A stretch of DNA of 64,000 nucleotides from Allocoprobacillus halotolerans (GTDB taxonomy: Bacteria > Bacillota_I > Bacilli_A > Erysipelotrichales > Coprobacillaceae). This document shows, in pieces, positions 51,583 to 63,348 of the stretch; position 1 is the stretch's first letter; every line of letters starts with the position of its first letter. Location of the stretch: positions 1,035,608 through 1,099,607 of the forward strand of contig NZ_CP101620.1 in assembly GCF_024399475.1 (NCBI RefSeq), given 5' to 3'. The notes beneath the pieces are model-generated. The model saw only the letters and a list, made by a program, of their open reading frames with translations. It did not search any database and was not told where the DNA came from. A program made the position numbers and the translations under genes.

Positions 51583-51583
51583 T

Positions 51584-52917
51584 TTATTTCCCTATACAAA
51601 AGCGTTTAAATAACTCATCTAATAAATCTTCTTTTGCTCTTTCTCCTAATATTTCTTTTAAACTTTCCCAACTTTCATATAAATCCGTCACAATTAAATC
51701 AGTTGGAACATAATCATGCATAGCTTGGATTGCATTTTGTAATGATTGTTTTGCTTTTTCTAATAATTGAATCTGTCTAGCATTGGCGAGTATATCATCT
51801 TGTGAAGATGTTATTTTTCCTAATGCAAACATGTCTTTAATTTGATGAATCAATGGCTCTATATCATGATTCTTCGCACTAATATAAATACCATCTATAT
51901 CTTGCATTTGACCTTGATCTTTTTTATTAATCACAATAATTCTTTGAGTATCCTTTGATAATTCTAATAATTCATAATCTTCTTTTGTTAAAGATTTTGA
52001 ACCATCTAAAACAAGTAAAACCAAATCAGCTTGATGAATCAATTCTTTAGATTTAGAAACACCAATATTTTCAACAAGATCATCTGTTTCTCTAATACCT
52101 GCTGTATCAATCATATTTAAAATAATATTATCTAAACGAATTGTTCCTTCAACAATATCTCTTGTCGTACCAGCAATATCTGTCACAATAGCCTTATCTT
52201 CATCTAACAAAGCATTTAATAAACTTGATTTTCCCACATTTGGTTTACCAATAATGACAGTTGAAATACCATCTTTCAATAAATGAACATTTCTTGATGA
52301 TTCAATGATATGATTCATTTTATCCTGTAATTGTTGACTTCTAGGAAGTAATGACTCTGCTGTTAGTTCTTCAACATCTTCATATTCAGGATAATCAATA
52401 TTCACTTCAATTTGTGTAATAATCTGAATTAAATCTTCTTTTAAATCTTCAATAAAATGACTAATATTTCCTTGTATTCCTTTTAATGCGAGTCTGGAAG
52501 CATAATCATTTTTAGCACTAATTAAATCACTAATCGCTTCAGCTTGAGATAAATCAATACGTCCATTTAAAAATGCTCGTTTAGAAAACTCGCCATGTTT
52601 AGCCATACGTGCTCCTTTTTTAAACAAAGGTTTAATACCTTTTGTGTAATAAAAACACCACCATGACAATTGATTTCAACCATTTCCTCGCCAGTAAATG
52701 TTTTCTGTCCTCGATATATATTCACTAAAACTTCGTCAATTTTTTCATCTTGATCTTTAATAAAACCATATGTAATTGTATGACTCGCTTTATTGATGAT
52801 TTGACCTGTAAAAAATTGTTGTACAAAAGCAATACAATCTTTTCCACTTAAACGAATAATTGAGATTGCTGCTTCTAAACGCGATGTCGCAATAGCGACA
52901 ATAATATCATCATTCAT
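51584..52917 (-). CDS. mnmE: tRNA modification GTPase MnmE, one frameshift
   Basis: 444 residues after one A is added to the run near 52618-52623 (join LNLCLKKGARMAKHGEFS). N-terminal folate-binding part (DDIIVAIATSRLEAAISIIR), central G domain GKPNVGKSSLLNALL, DTAGIRETDD, INKKDQ, and the C-terminal CIGK. With MnmG it makes xm5s2U34 in tRNA. As printed it is split into two ORFs; for such a conserved gene a base-call error is likeliest. Start at 52917 chosen for match with family N-termini. Confidence 0.93.
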
Positions 52918-52987
52918 TGATTTCATTTCCTTTCCTTTATCCTTCATATAGTATAACAATATCTTTTTGAAATATCTATGAACTTAT

Positions 52988-53014
52988 GAAAAAAAGTAAC
53001 ACTAACGTGTTACT
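52988..53014 (-). terminator. Terminator before mnmE
   Basis: AGTAACAC / GTGTTACT with a 4-nt loop and T-run on the minus strand, overlapping the stop of the upstream gene. Confidence 0.85.
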
Positions 53015-53255
53015 AACAGTAATTTTGTAAATACATAGCTGGATTGTCTTGATATTTTTGAGCTTCTTGTTCATCCAAGAAAATAGAATAATGAATCTGT
53101 CTTGATGAGATTTGATGATAACCACTACAATTACCATAACCTTCGATTTCAAAAGTATACTCATTTTCATTTCCTTGAATATTCATGACTTTACCACTCA
53201 TAATCCAACCCTGTACAATAAAATAAACAACTTGCCCAGCTTTAAGCATGATCAT
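53013..53255 (-). CDS. Small soluble protein coupled to the ABC exporter
   Basis: 80 residues from ATG 53255 (AAGGA 7 nt upstream); it begins inside the last codons of the ABC exporter gene. A compact beta-rich sequence (KAGQVVYFIVQGWIMSGKVM, NEYTFEIEGYGNCSGYHQ) ending EAQKYQDNPAMYLQNYC. I do not recognise it. The overlap suggests translational coupling to the exporter. Confidence 0.6.
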   Translation of the reverse strand: MIMLKAGQVVYFIVQGWIMSGKVMNIQGNENEYTFEIEGYGNCSGYHQISSRQIHYSIFLDEQEAQKYQDNPAMYLQNYC

Positions 53256-54987
53256 CTTCCAATCCTTCAAATTGTAAACGATAGTATTTGGCATACACAT
53301 TATTTTTATTTAATAAAAATTGATGTGTTCCTCTTTCTACAATACCATTATTACCAATAACAATAATTTCATCCGCATTTCTGATTGTAGATAATCTATG
53401 AGCAATCGTAATACAAGTACGATTTTTCGCAAGAACTTCTAGACTTTTTTGAATATGACGTTCACTTTCGTTATCTAAAGCACTTGTTGCTTCATCCAAG
53501 ATTAATATTTTAGGGTCTTTAAGAAAAATTCTCGCAATAGATATACGTTGTTTTTGCCCTCCACTTAAACGTGTTCCTCTTTCTCCAACATATGTATCAT
53601 AACCATCAGGTAAACTCATAATAAATTCATGAATATTGGCTTTTTTTGCTGCTTCAATGATTTCTTCATCACTCGCACCTGGTTTTCCATAAGAAATATT
53701 TTCTTTAATTGAACCTGTAAACAAATAAACATCCTGTTGTACAATTCCAATAGATTGACGTAATGATTTAAGTGTCAGTTTTCGAATATCTTGACCATCT
53801 ATTTCAATACTTCCACTCGTCACATCATAAAAACGTAATAATAAAGAACAAATTGTTGTTTTTCCACCACCAGAAGGTCCAACTAAAGCAATTGAACGAC
53901 CTGAATCAATATGAATATTCAAATGATCCAATACTTTTTCATCATCATATCCAAAACATACATCTTTATAATCAATCACACCTTTGACATCTTTTAAATC
54001 ATGACTATCAGGCGCGTCTTCTATTTCTACCTGTGTTTCCATCACTTCATTAAAACGTTTAAATCCTGAATATCCTTTTTGAAGCATTTCAGTAAATTCT
54101 ACAAGCACTTCAATTGGTGTAATGAAAATATTAATATATAAAGCATAAGTTGCTAGAGCGATAGGTTCTAATGAACCCTCAGCAATAAAGAAACCTCCAC
54201 CAACTAATATTGTGATATAAAGCAAACCTTGAAAGAAGTTATTACCACCTTGGAATTTACCCATACAATGATAATTATTTTTCTTACTTTGTAAAAATCT
54301 TTCATTACTTCTTGCAAATTTATGTCTTTCAATATCTTCGTTCGCAAAAGACTTTACAACTCTAATACCCGCTAAAGTATCTTGTAAAGAAGCATTCACT
54401 CCTGCAATCTTTTGACGATTATCCATAAATGTTTGTTGCATAGCCTTATTTTGTCTTAATGAAAACAACAACATACATAATGTCACAATCATTAAAAGAA
54501 TTGTTAAAGGTATATGGATATACATTAATAAAATAAATGAACCAATAATTTTTAATAAAGAAATAAAGACATTTTCAGGTCCATGATGGGCAAATTCACA
54601 AATATCAAATAAATCACTTACTAATTTACTCATCATTTCTCCAGTATTATTACGATCATAATAAGAAAAAGATAACTGTTCAAATTTATCAAATAGATCT
54701 TTTCTCATATCTCTTTCCATCTGTGCACCCATAATATGTCCTTGCGCAGATACATAGTATTTACATAAAGCACGAATAGCATACATAATGAATAGAAAAA
54801 CTGCTAACCAAAGCAAATTCTGGATAATTTCCTGATAATGAGATATATACAATGTATCGTTTAAATAATTTAATATCTGAGGAAATGCTAAATCTATTAT
54901 ACTAATAACCATTGCACAAATCATATCTAAAATAAAAACAGTTTTGTATGGTTTATAATATTGAATAAATTTTCTCATAATCTTCAT
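53242..54987 (-). CDS. ABC exporter, fused permease and ATPase
   Basis: 581 residues. Six membrane helices in the first 310 residues, then an ATPase: Walker A LVGPSGGGKTTICSLL, Q-loop GIVQQDVYLFTG, signature LSGGQKQRISIARIFL, Walker B ILILDEATSALDNES, H-loop IAHRLSTI. B-family half-transporter, probably a homodimer exporting lipids, peptides or drugs. Intact, unlike the related locus at 16.6 kb. GGGGG upstream. Confidence 0.94.
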   Translation of the reverse strand: MKIMRKFIQYYKPYKTVFILDMICAMVISIIDLAFPQILNYLNDTLYISHYQEIIQNLLWLAVFLFIMYAIRALCKYYVSAQGHIMGAQMERDMRKDLFDKFEQLSFSYYDRNNTGEMMSKLVSDLFDICEFAHHGPENVFISLLKIIGSFILLMYIHIPLTILLMIVTLCMLLFSLRQNKAMQQTFMDNRQKIAGVNASLQDTLAGIRVVKSFANEDIERHKFARSNERFLQSKKNNYHCMGKFQGGNNFFQGLLYITILVGGGFFIAEGSLEPIALATYALYINIFITPIEVLVEFTEMLQKGYSGFKRFNEVMETQVEIEDAPDSHDLKDVKGVIDYKDVCFGYDDEKVLDHLNIHIDSGRSIALVGPSGGGKTTICSLLLRFYDVTSGSIEIDGQDIRKLTLKSLRQSIGIVQQDVYLFTGSIKENISYGKPGASDEEIIEAAKKANIHEFIMSLPDGYDTYVGERGTRLSGGQKQRISIARIFLKDPKILILDEATSALDNESERHIQKSLEVLAKNRTCITIAHRLSTIRNADEIIVIGNNGIVERGTHQFLLNKNNVYAKYYRLQFEGLEDDHA

Positions 54988-55146
54988 ATTTATTTATACC
55001 CCCTTTACAATGTCTATTATTATAACATAGTTCTCAAAAATAGCTATTCATATGACATAAATTTAATGAAAAGAAAGAGAGGAAAATTGATGATTATCTC
55101 TTTTATTGATATAATTATTAACAAGAAATAAAGAGGAAATATAAAA

Positions 55147-55248
55147 ATGGATAAAAAGAAAAATTATTTAGCTTTGTGCATATCTTTAGGATTATGCATT
55201 GGTGTCGCTATTGGAACAAGTTTAGAAAATAAGAATAAAAATAAATAA
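55147..55248 (+). CDS. Tiny single-helix membrane protein
   Basis: 33 residues: MDKKKNYLALCISLGLCIGV then AIGTSLENKNKNK and stop. GAGGAAA upstream. A glycine-rich helix with charged ends, like many unannotated small membrane proteins of gut Bacillota. It lies 17 nt before the NTF2-like gene. Confidence 0.7.
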   Translation: MDKKKNYLALCISLGLCIGVAIGTSLENKNKNK

Positions 55249-55265
55249 GTATAAAGGAGATCATT

Positions 55266-55634
55266 ATGAATATTCATGAGTTTTGGAATGCTGTATTAAC
55301 ACAAAATGCAAAAGATTTACGTCATTTTTTTAATGAAGATGCTTATATTAATTGGCATTGTACAAATGAACATTTTACTGTTGATGAATTTATACAAGCC
55401 AATTGTGAATATCCTGGTCATTGGGATGGAAATATAGAAAGAATTGAATATCTCAATGATTTAATAATTAGTGTTGTCAATGTCTTTTCAACTAATCATC
55501 AATTATCATTTCATGTCGTTTCTTTTATAAAGATAAAAGATCATAAAATTATTTCTATTGATGAATATTGGGGTGATGATGATTTAGCTCCATCATGGCG
55601 ATTAGATAAAAATATTGGAACACCTATTATTTAA
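55266..55634 (+). CDS. NTF2/SnoaL-like fold protein
   Basis: 122 residues with AAAGGAG before ATG. Pattern FWNAVLTQNAKDLRHFFNED, INWHCTNEHFTVDEFIQANC and a final IDEYWGDDDLAPSWR fits the NTF2-like superfamily of small cone-shaped proteins, often enzymes or ligand binders. No role assigned. Confidence 0.8.
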   Translation: MNIHEFWNAVLTQNAKDLRHFFNEDAYINWHCTNEHFTVDEFIQANCEYPGHWDGNIERIEYLNDLIISVVNVFSTNHQLSFHVVSFIKIKDHKIISIDEYWGDDDLAPSWRLDKNIGTPII

Positions 55635-55635
55635 A

Positions 55636-55677
55636 AACTCTATCATGAGATTGATTTCTCATTGATAGAGTTTTCTT

Positions 55678-55680
<3 letters not shown>
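55636..55680. terminator. Convergent terminator
   Basis: AACTCTATCATGAGA / TCTCATTGATAGAGTT (one bulge) followed by TTCTTTT; between the NTF2-like gene and the glucosidase. Confidence 0.85.
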
Positions 55681-58685
<3,005 letters not shown>

Positions 58686-58743
58686 ATTTACCTTTCACCT
58701 ACTTTCATTATAAATTAAAATAAAAATACTTAAATTGAATCAA

Positions 58744-58762
58744 TTTCACCTTAAAAGAGGAA
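58744..58762. promoter_or_regulatory. Putative regulator site upstream of the PTS operon
   Basis: TTTCACCTTAAAAGAGGAA, an imperfect copy of the palindrome upstream of the regulator gene. It lies 34 nt before the TATAAT box of the IIB gene. Confidence 0.6.
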
Positions 58763-58766
58763 GTTA

Positions 58767-60725
58767 TTAACCAAATAAAACATCTATATCATTCTTTTCT
58801 TGTTCTTTCGCAGTTTTTCTTAATATTGTCTTTAAATCATCCAATGATGGATTCTTTTCTAATTCTTGTAAAGCCTTTTTATCATAAACTAAAGCTGATA
58901 ACGTTTCATGAAGTAACCCTAAGGCTTCTTTTGAATCTTTTTGAATAGACAATAAGAAAATATATTTTACATATTGTCTTTTCCATTTCACTGGTTTCTT
59001 TAAAATACCCACTGCCACAAAAGTTGAATCAGTTATAGGTTTCATTGGATGTGGCATGGCTATCGCATTACCAAACTCTGTTACTGAATATTTTTCTCTT
59101 TTCATGACTTCATCTTCAAATTGATTAGGCACATCTTTTACCATTGCTATTCTTGAACACATTTCATGAATCAATTGTTTACTATCTTTTCCTTTTAAAT
59201 CTAAGAAAAATAAATTATCTGAAAAATATTGATCAATAAATGATAATGTTTCACTTTGTTGTTGAAAAGCATCACTCAACATTAAAACATCTTGATCATC
59301 TAAGAAATATTGAACATGAATACTTGGTATCTCTGTTTGAAATGGAATCGGTACAGTTGTTAAAATAAAATCATAAACAGATTGATCAATATTAGGTAAT
59401 TCATATAATTCAGTAATATAAATACTTTGAATATAATCCTTAAACTTTTGTCTTATCTTATATAACAAAATCTGTGAACTTCCCATACCACTGGCACAAA
59501 TAATAATAATATTCTTTTTAGGACCTTGTTTTTGATATCTTTCTATTGCAAGTTGAAAATGTAACGCAATATACCCCATTTCATTTTCATTCATTTCCAC
59601 ATGATAAATTTGATGAATAATATTCGCTGTTAAAATACTCATTTCAAAAGCTAAAGAATTTTCTATTTTAATTTGTTCCAATAATGGATTTTGAATAACC
59701 ATCTGATATTTTAATCTATTCATCATGGGTAAAATATGTAATGTCAATGATGTTTTTAAATCCATATCCATTGTAAAATCCATATGATATTTATCAGCAA
59801 TCTCCCTAAATATTCTTTCTAATAAATCTTCATATTCCTGATTGACAATTAAGTGATTGGTATTATATTGAACAGCTTTCTTTCCTGATAAATGTAAAGC
59901 AATATAATAGACTTCTATCTGTGGAAAACAAATATGAAATTCATCTTCTAATTTTTTACATAAAATTGTCGCAATATTGTATTCTCGACTTTCTATGATA
60001 TATTCATCATATTCATAGGGTGTATTGGATTGAACTTCTTTTAATCGAATCAAAGCAATCATGATATGAATCACAAGATTCTCAAATCCCATATCTGTTA
60101 GCTTAAATTGTTGTTCAACCATTGTTTTATATAAAAGATTAGAAATAATTTCTTGTTGTTTAGATGCCTTCGCTTTTTGAAGATAACTTTCATCGCCACC
60201 ATGAATATGGAAAAAATATTGTGAAATGCATGAACGTTTATGAAATTCACTACCTTTTATTTTTAAACCATAAGCTGGTTTGGTTTCTAAATCTAAATGA
60301 AAGTATTTTAATTTTTCTCTTACTTCTTTTAAATCATGACTTAATGTCGAACGACTAACAAATATCATATCACATATATCTTCTATCTTTATATAATCAT
60401 CCGATGTTAAAAACATCTTAATCAAATAATCAATTCTTTCTTCAGGATAAATAGGTATTAACATTTGATTCTGTGATTCACTTTTCATTAGTTCTTCAAT
60501 ATATTGAAAATATTCTTCTTCATTATGTATTATTAAAGAATATCCCACTGCATGTTTAGATACAATTTCTAAACCATGATTCGATAGTTCATGACGATAT
60601 TCTTTAATATCATTTCTAAGTGTTCTCACTGTCACACCTAGTTCTTCACATAATTCTTTTCCTTTAATAGGTTGTTGACTTTGACTTAATATTTTAATAA
60701 TCTTAATTAATCTTTTTTTATCCAT
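58767..60725 (-). CDS. PRD-containing PTS transcriptional activator (LicR/ManR type)
   Basis: 652 residues. Order: two helix-turn-helix domains (about 5-60, GKELCEELGVTVRTLRNDIK; and 90-150, ICDMIFVSRSTLSHDLKEV), two PRDs (about 190-400, VIHIMIALIRLKEV; YIALHLSGKKAV; LTLHILPMMNRLKY; YIALHFQLAIERY), IIB-like domain with Cys (IIICASGMGSSQILLYK, about 405), and a IIA-like domain with His (EFGNAIAMPHPMKPI, about 565). Phosphorylation at these sites tunes activity. It probably activates the adjacent IIB-IIC-glucosidase operon and itself. Confidence 0.94.
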   Translation of the reverse strand: MDKKRLIKIIKILSQSQQPIKGKELCEELGVTVRTLRNDIKEYRHELSNHGLEIVSKHAVGYSLIIHNEEEYFQYIEELMKSESQNQMLIPIYPEERIDYLIKMFLTSDDYIKIEDICDMIFVSRSTLSHDLKEVREKLKYFHLDLETKPAYGLKIKGSEFHKRSCISQYFFHIHGGDESYLQKAKASKQQEIISNLLYKTMVEQQFKLTDMGFENLVIHIMIALIRLKEVQSNTPYEYDEYIIESREYNIATILCKKLEDEFHICFPQIEVYYIALHLSGKKAVQYNTNHLIVNQEYEDLLERIFREIADKYHMDFTMDMDLKTSLTLHILPMMNRLKYQMVIQNPLLEQIKIENSLAFEMSILTANIIHQIYHVEMNENEMGYIALHFQLAIERYQKQGPKKNIIIICASGMGSSQILLYKIRQKFKDYIQSIYITELYELPNIDQSVYDFILTTVPIPFQTEIPSIHVQYFLDDQDVLMLSDAFQQQSETLSFIDQYFSDNLFFLDLKGKDSKQLIHEMCSRIAMVKDVPNQFEDEVMKREKYSVTEFGNAIAMPHPMKPITDSTFVAVGILKKPVKWKRQYVKYIFLLSIQKDSKEALGLLHETLSALVYDKKALQELEKNPSLDDLKTILRKTAKEQEKNDIDVLFG

Positions 60726-60779
60726 ATTCTCACCAACATTATTATACTATAAATATAATCTATCCCTTCATTCCAATTT

Positions 60780-60799
60780 TTTCCTCTTAAAAGAGGAAA
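60780..60799. promoter_or_regulatory. Palindromic site upstream of the PTS regulator
   Basis: Perfect palindrome TTTCCTCTTAAAAGAGGAAA. It lies about 36 nt before a TATAAT box of the regulator gene, the same distance as the related site of the PTS operon. Confidence 0.65.
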
Positions 60800-60807
60800 T
60801 GAATAAA

Positions 60808-60843
60808 AAACATCAACTACCCTAAGATAGTTGATGCATTTTT
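60808..60843 (-). terminator. Terminator of the rpmH-rnpA-yidC-jag operon
   Basis: CATCAACTA / TAGTTGATG with an 8-nt loop and T-run on the minus strand, at the jag stop. Confidence 0.85.
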
Positions 60844-61444
60844 TATTCTACATATGAAATTGTCGTAAATCTTTCTTTTCCTTCTCCTTGACTTTCTGTC
60901 TTTAAATGTTTATTAAAATCAGAAATTGTTTGATGTACAACTTTTCTTTCATCAGCAGGTAAAGGATCAAGTTTTACTGCAATCTTTGTTCTTAAAACTT
61001 GTTTACCAAGTCTTTTTGCCATAGCTGAAACTTTTTTATATCTATTTTCTTTATAACCATTAATATCTAAACTAATTTCAAATCTTTTCTTAAATTCATT
61101 TTGAACAGCTTGTCTTGCGATAAAATTAAAAGCTCTTAAAATAACTCCATTTTTACCAATTAAAATAGAATTGTTATCAGAATTAATATTGCAATAAATA
61201 CGTCCATTTTGAATATAAGAAACTGTTTCTACTTGAAATTCCATATTTGTTAATGTTTTTCTAACAAAGTTTTCCAAGTATTCTTGAACCATACTTTCAC
61301 AATAACATTCAATCACAACTTTTTTAGAAAACAAACCTTTTTTTCTTCAATAATTTCATATGTCAATTCATCAGGAGTGATTCCTAAATCTTGGCAAGCA
61401 TGTTGAATCACATCATCTAAAGTTTTTCCTTCATATATTTTCAT
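60843..61444 (-). CDS. jag: RNA-binding protein Jag/KhpB (SpoIIIJ-associated), one frameshift
   Basis: 200 residues after one A is added to the run at 61338-61344 (join YEIIEEKKGLFSKKVVIECY). N-terminal Jag domain (KIYEGKTLDDVIQHACQDLG), KH domain (NSILIGKNGVILRAFNFIAR) and R3H domain (LPADERKVVHQTISDF). Binds RNA with KhpA and affects cell division and wall growth. Last gene of the operon, after yidC. Confidence 0.93.
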
Positions 61445-61459
61445 ATATTTGCCCAGTCC

Positions 61460-62323
61460 TTATTTATCTTTTTTCTTTTCAATATGGTAAAGCTGAATAT
61501 AAACTGTTCTTGCAATTGTAATTAAACTTGTTGTAATCCAATATAATGACATTGCTGTTGGCATAGATACTGCAAACCAAACAATCATCACAGTCATCAC
61601 AATATTCATTGTTTTCATTGATTGTTGTTGTTTTGAAACCTTATAACGAGGATTTCTCTTTAACATAATATTGTTAATTTCAATAGCAAAATATTGTGTA
61701 ATACCAACTAATGCAACAATAACAATATATGCCCATTCACCATTTGTAATAGCTGACATCGGTGTCACACCTAATCGTAATCCAAATAATGTTGATTTAT
61801 ATAAAATTTCAACTCTTTGAACAGCCTGCCATACTGCAAGCATGATTGGTAATGTTAAAAATGTTGTAAAACTACTAAACATGCTAATATTATGCTTTTT
61901 ATATAAAGCTTGGATTTCAGCACTTTGTCTCATTTGAGAAGCCTGATCTTTTCTACCAGCATATTTTCTTTGAATTTTTTCCATTTCTGGTTGAAGCAAC
62001 TGCATTTTTTGAGTTGATTCAGTTGATTTGATCATGATAGGTAAAATTAATAAGTTAATGAAGATTGTCATTCCAACAACTCCCCAAGCAACGTTACCTA
62101 ACATATTACTAATAAATAAAATACCTCTAGCGATAGGATAAGTTAATATAAAATCAAAAAATCCTAAATCACTTAAACTCCAAGGTGTTGACTCATTAAT
62201 AGCACGTGATGCAATAAGTTCTCCATTTTTATCAAGATTACTTGTACATCCCACTAATAGTACGACAACGGCTACTAAAGCAAATACCTTTAAAAACTTC
62301 TTTGTACGTTGATCTAAATACAT
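61460..62323 (-). CDS. yidC: Membrane protein insertase YidC/Oxa1 (SpoIIIJ)
   Basis: 287 residues. Lipoprotein signal with lipobox LLVGC, five membrane helices, the hydrophilic-groove helix GVVGMTIFINLLILPIMIKS and the helical hairpin MQLLQPEMEKIQRKYAGRKD. Inserts proteins into the membrane with or without Sec. Three nt after rnpA. Confidence 0.96.
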   Translation of the reverse strand: MYLDQRTKKFLKVFALVAVVVLLVGCTSNLDKNGELIASRAINESTPWSLSDLGFFDFILTYPIARGILFISNMLGNVAWGVVGMTIFINLLILPIMIKSTESTQKMQLLQPEMEKIQRKYAGRKDQASQMRQSAEIQALYKKHNISMFSSFTTFLTLPIMLAVWQAVQRVEILYKSTLFGLRLGVTPMSAITNGEWAYIVIVALVGITQYFAIEINNIMLKRNPRYKVSKQQQSMKTMNIVMTVMIVWFAVSMPTAMSLYWITTSLITIARTVYIQLYHIEKKKDK

Positions 62324-62325
62324 TG

Positions 62326-62661
62326 TTACTTTTCCATCCTTCTACTTATTTTATTATATAGAGATATTAAACTCTTTAAATTATCCTGATATGAACAATT
62401 TAAATAATTATATCTCACTATAATAATAAAATCCATTTTCTGATCTTTATCAAAAACTTGTTGAACCATCATTCTGACTTGTCTTTTTATCTTATTACGA
62501 ACAACAGCATGACCTAACTTTTTACTAACAGAGATTCCCACTCTTAAATGTTCTTGACTCGGTGCACAATACACAACAAATTGTCTATTAGCAACTGATT
62601 TTTTCTTTTTAATAATAGACTGGAAATCTTCATTCTTTTTAATTCGATACTCTTTTTTCAT
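62326..62661 (-). CDS. rnpA: Ribonuclease P protein component
   Basis: 111 residues; basic protein cofactor of RNase P for tRNA 5' processing. VGISVSKKLGHAVVRNKIKR is the RNR signature helix; MKKEYRIKKNEDFQSIIKK is the usual N-terminus. Between rpmH and yidC. Confidence 0.96.
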   Translation of the reverse strand: MKKEYRIKKNEDFQSIIKKKKSVANRQFVVYCAPSQEHLRVGISVSKKLGHAVVRNKIKRQVRMMVQQVFDKDQKMDFIIIVRYNYLNCSYQDNLKSLISLYNKISRRMEK

Positions 62662-62702
62662 ATTTTTTTAGAAAAAAAACCACATTGAAGTGGAATTTTT
62701 TG

Positions 62703-62837
62703 TTAGGCAGATAAAACTTTTCTTCCTCTCTTACGGCGACGAGCAAGTACTTTTCTTCCGCCTACTGTTGCCATTCTAGCTCTAAAACCATGAGTTTTTG
62801 ATCTTTTTCTCTTATTTGGTTGATATGTTCTTTTCAT
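62703..62837 (-). CDS. rpmH: 50S ribosomal protein L34
   Basis: 44 residues: [20 protein letters not shown], then [20 protein letters not shown] and VLSA. Perfect L34. GGAGGTG upstream. First gene of the operon. Confidence 0.98.
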   Translation of the reverse strand: MKRTYQPNKRKRSKTHGFRARMATVGGRKVLARRRKRGRKVLSA

Positions 62838-63348
62838 TCTTTACACCTCCAAATTAGTAAATTTTTTTATACACAATAACATATGCCTCATTATTATATG
62901 AGTTTTGTTTTTATAAGTCAATGAAAATATCTAAAATTATTTGATAAATCAAGCATTTTCTTTTACTGGATTGTTATATTTTTAAATCTATTTGCATATA
63001 CTAGAAAGAGGAAATCATACACTGTTCACAGTTTATGCACATATTCTAGAAAGTTATGCACAATTGTGCATAACTATTCAAAAATCCACATATATCGACA
63101 ATTTTCATGTGCATTCTTTGTTACTTTTAGTGTGAATAAGAAAAACTGTGGAAAATTGTGCACAGTTGTGCACATGGCATAACTTTTTATGCACAATTCA
63201 CATCTATGAAAATTTGTGTAAAATTAAAAAAAGCCCGTTATATCAATATATTTTGATGTGCATAACTATGTGAATAAGTTGTGTACAATTTTTTTTATCT
63301 TCTATTTATGCACTTTTTCCTTTATAATGTGTCTTGGAGATGGTGAAA
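62838..63348. other. Chromosomal replication origin (oriC) region
   Basis: Non-coding, very A+T-rich, between divergent rpmH and dnaA. DnaA boxes TTATGCACA at 63033-63041, 63054-63062 and 63187-63195; complements TGTGCATAA at 63065-63073 and 63257-63265; TTATTCACA-type complements TGTGAATAA at 63131-63139 and 63269-63277. The pair at 63054-63073 forms an inverted repeat. A -10 like TATAAT precedes dnaA (63323-63328). Confidence 0.88.
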
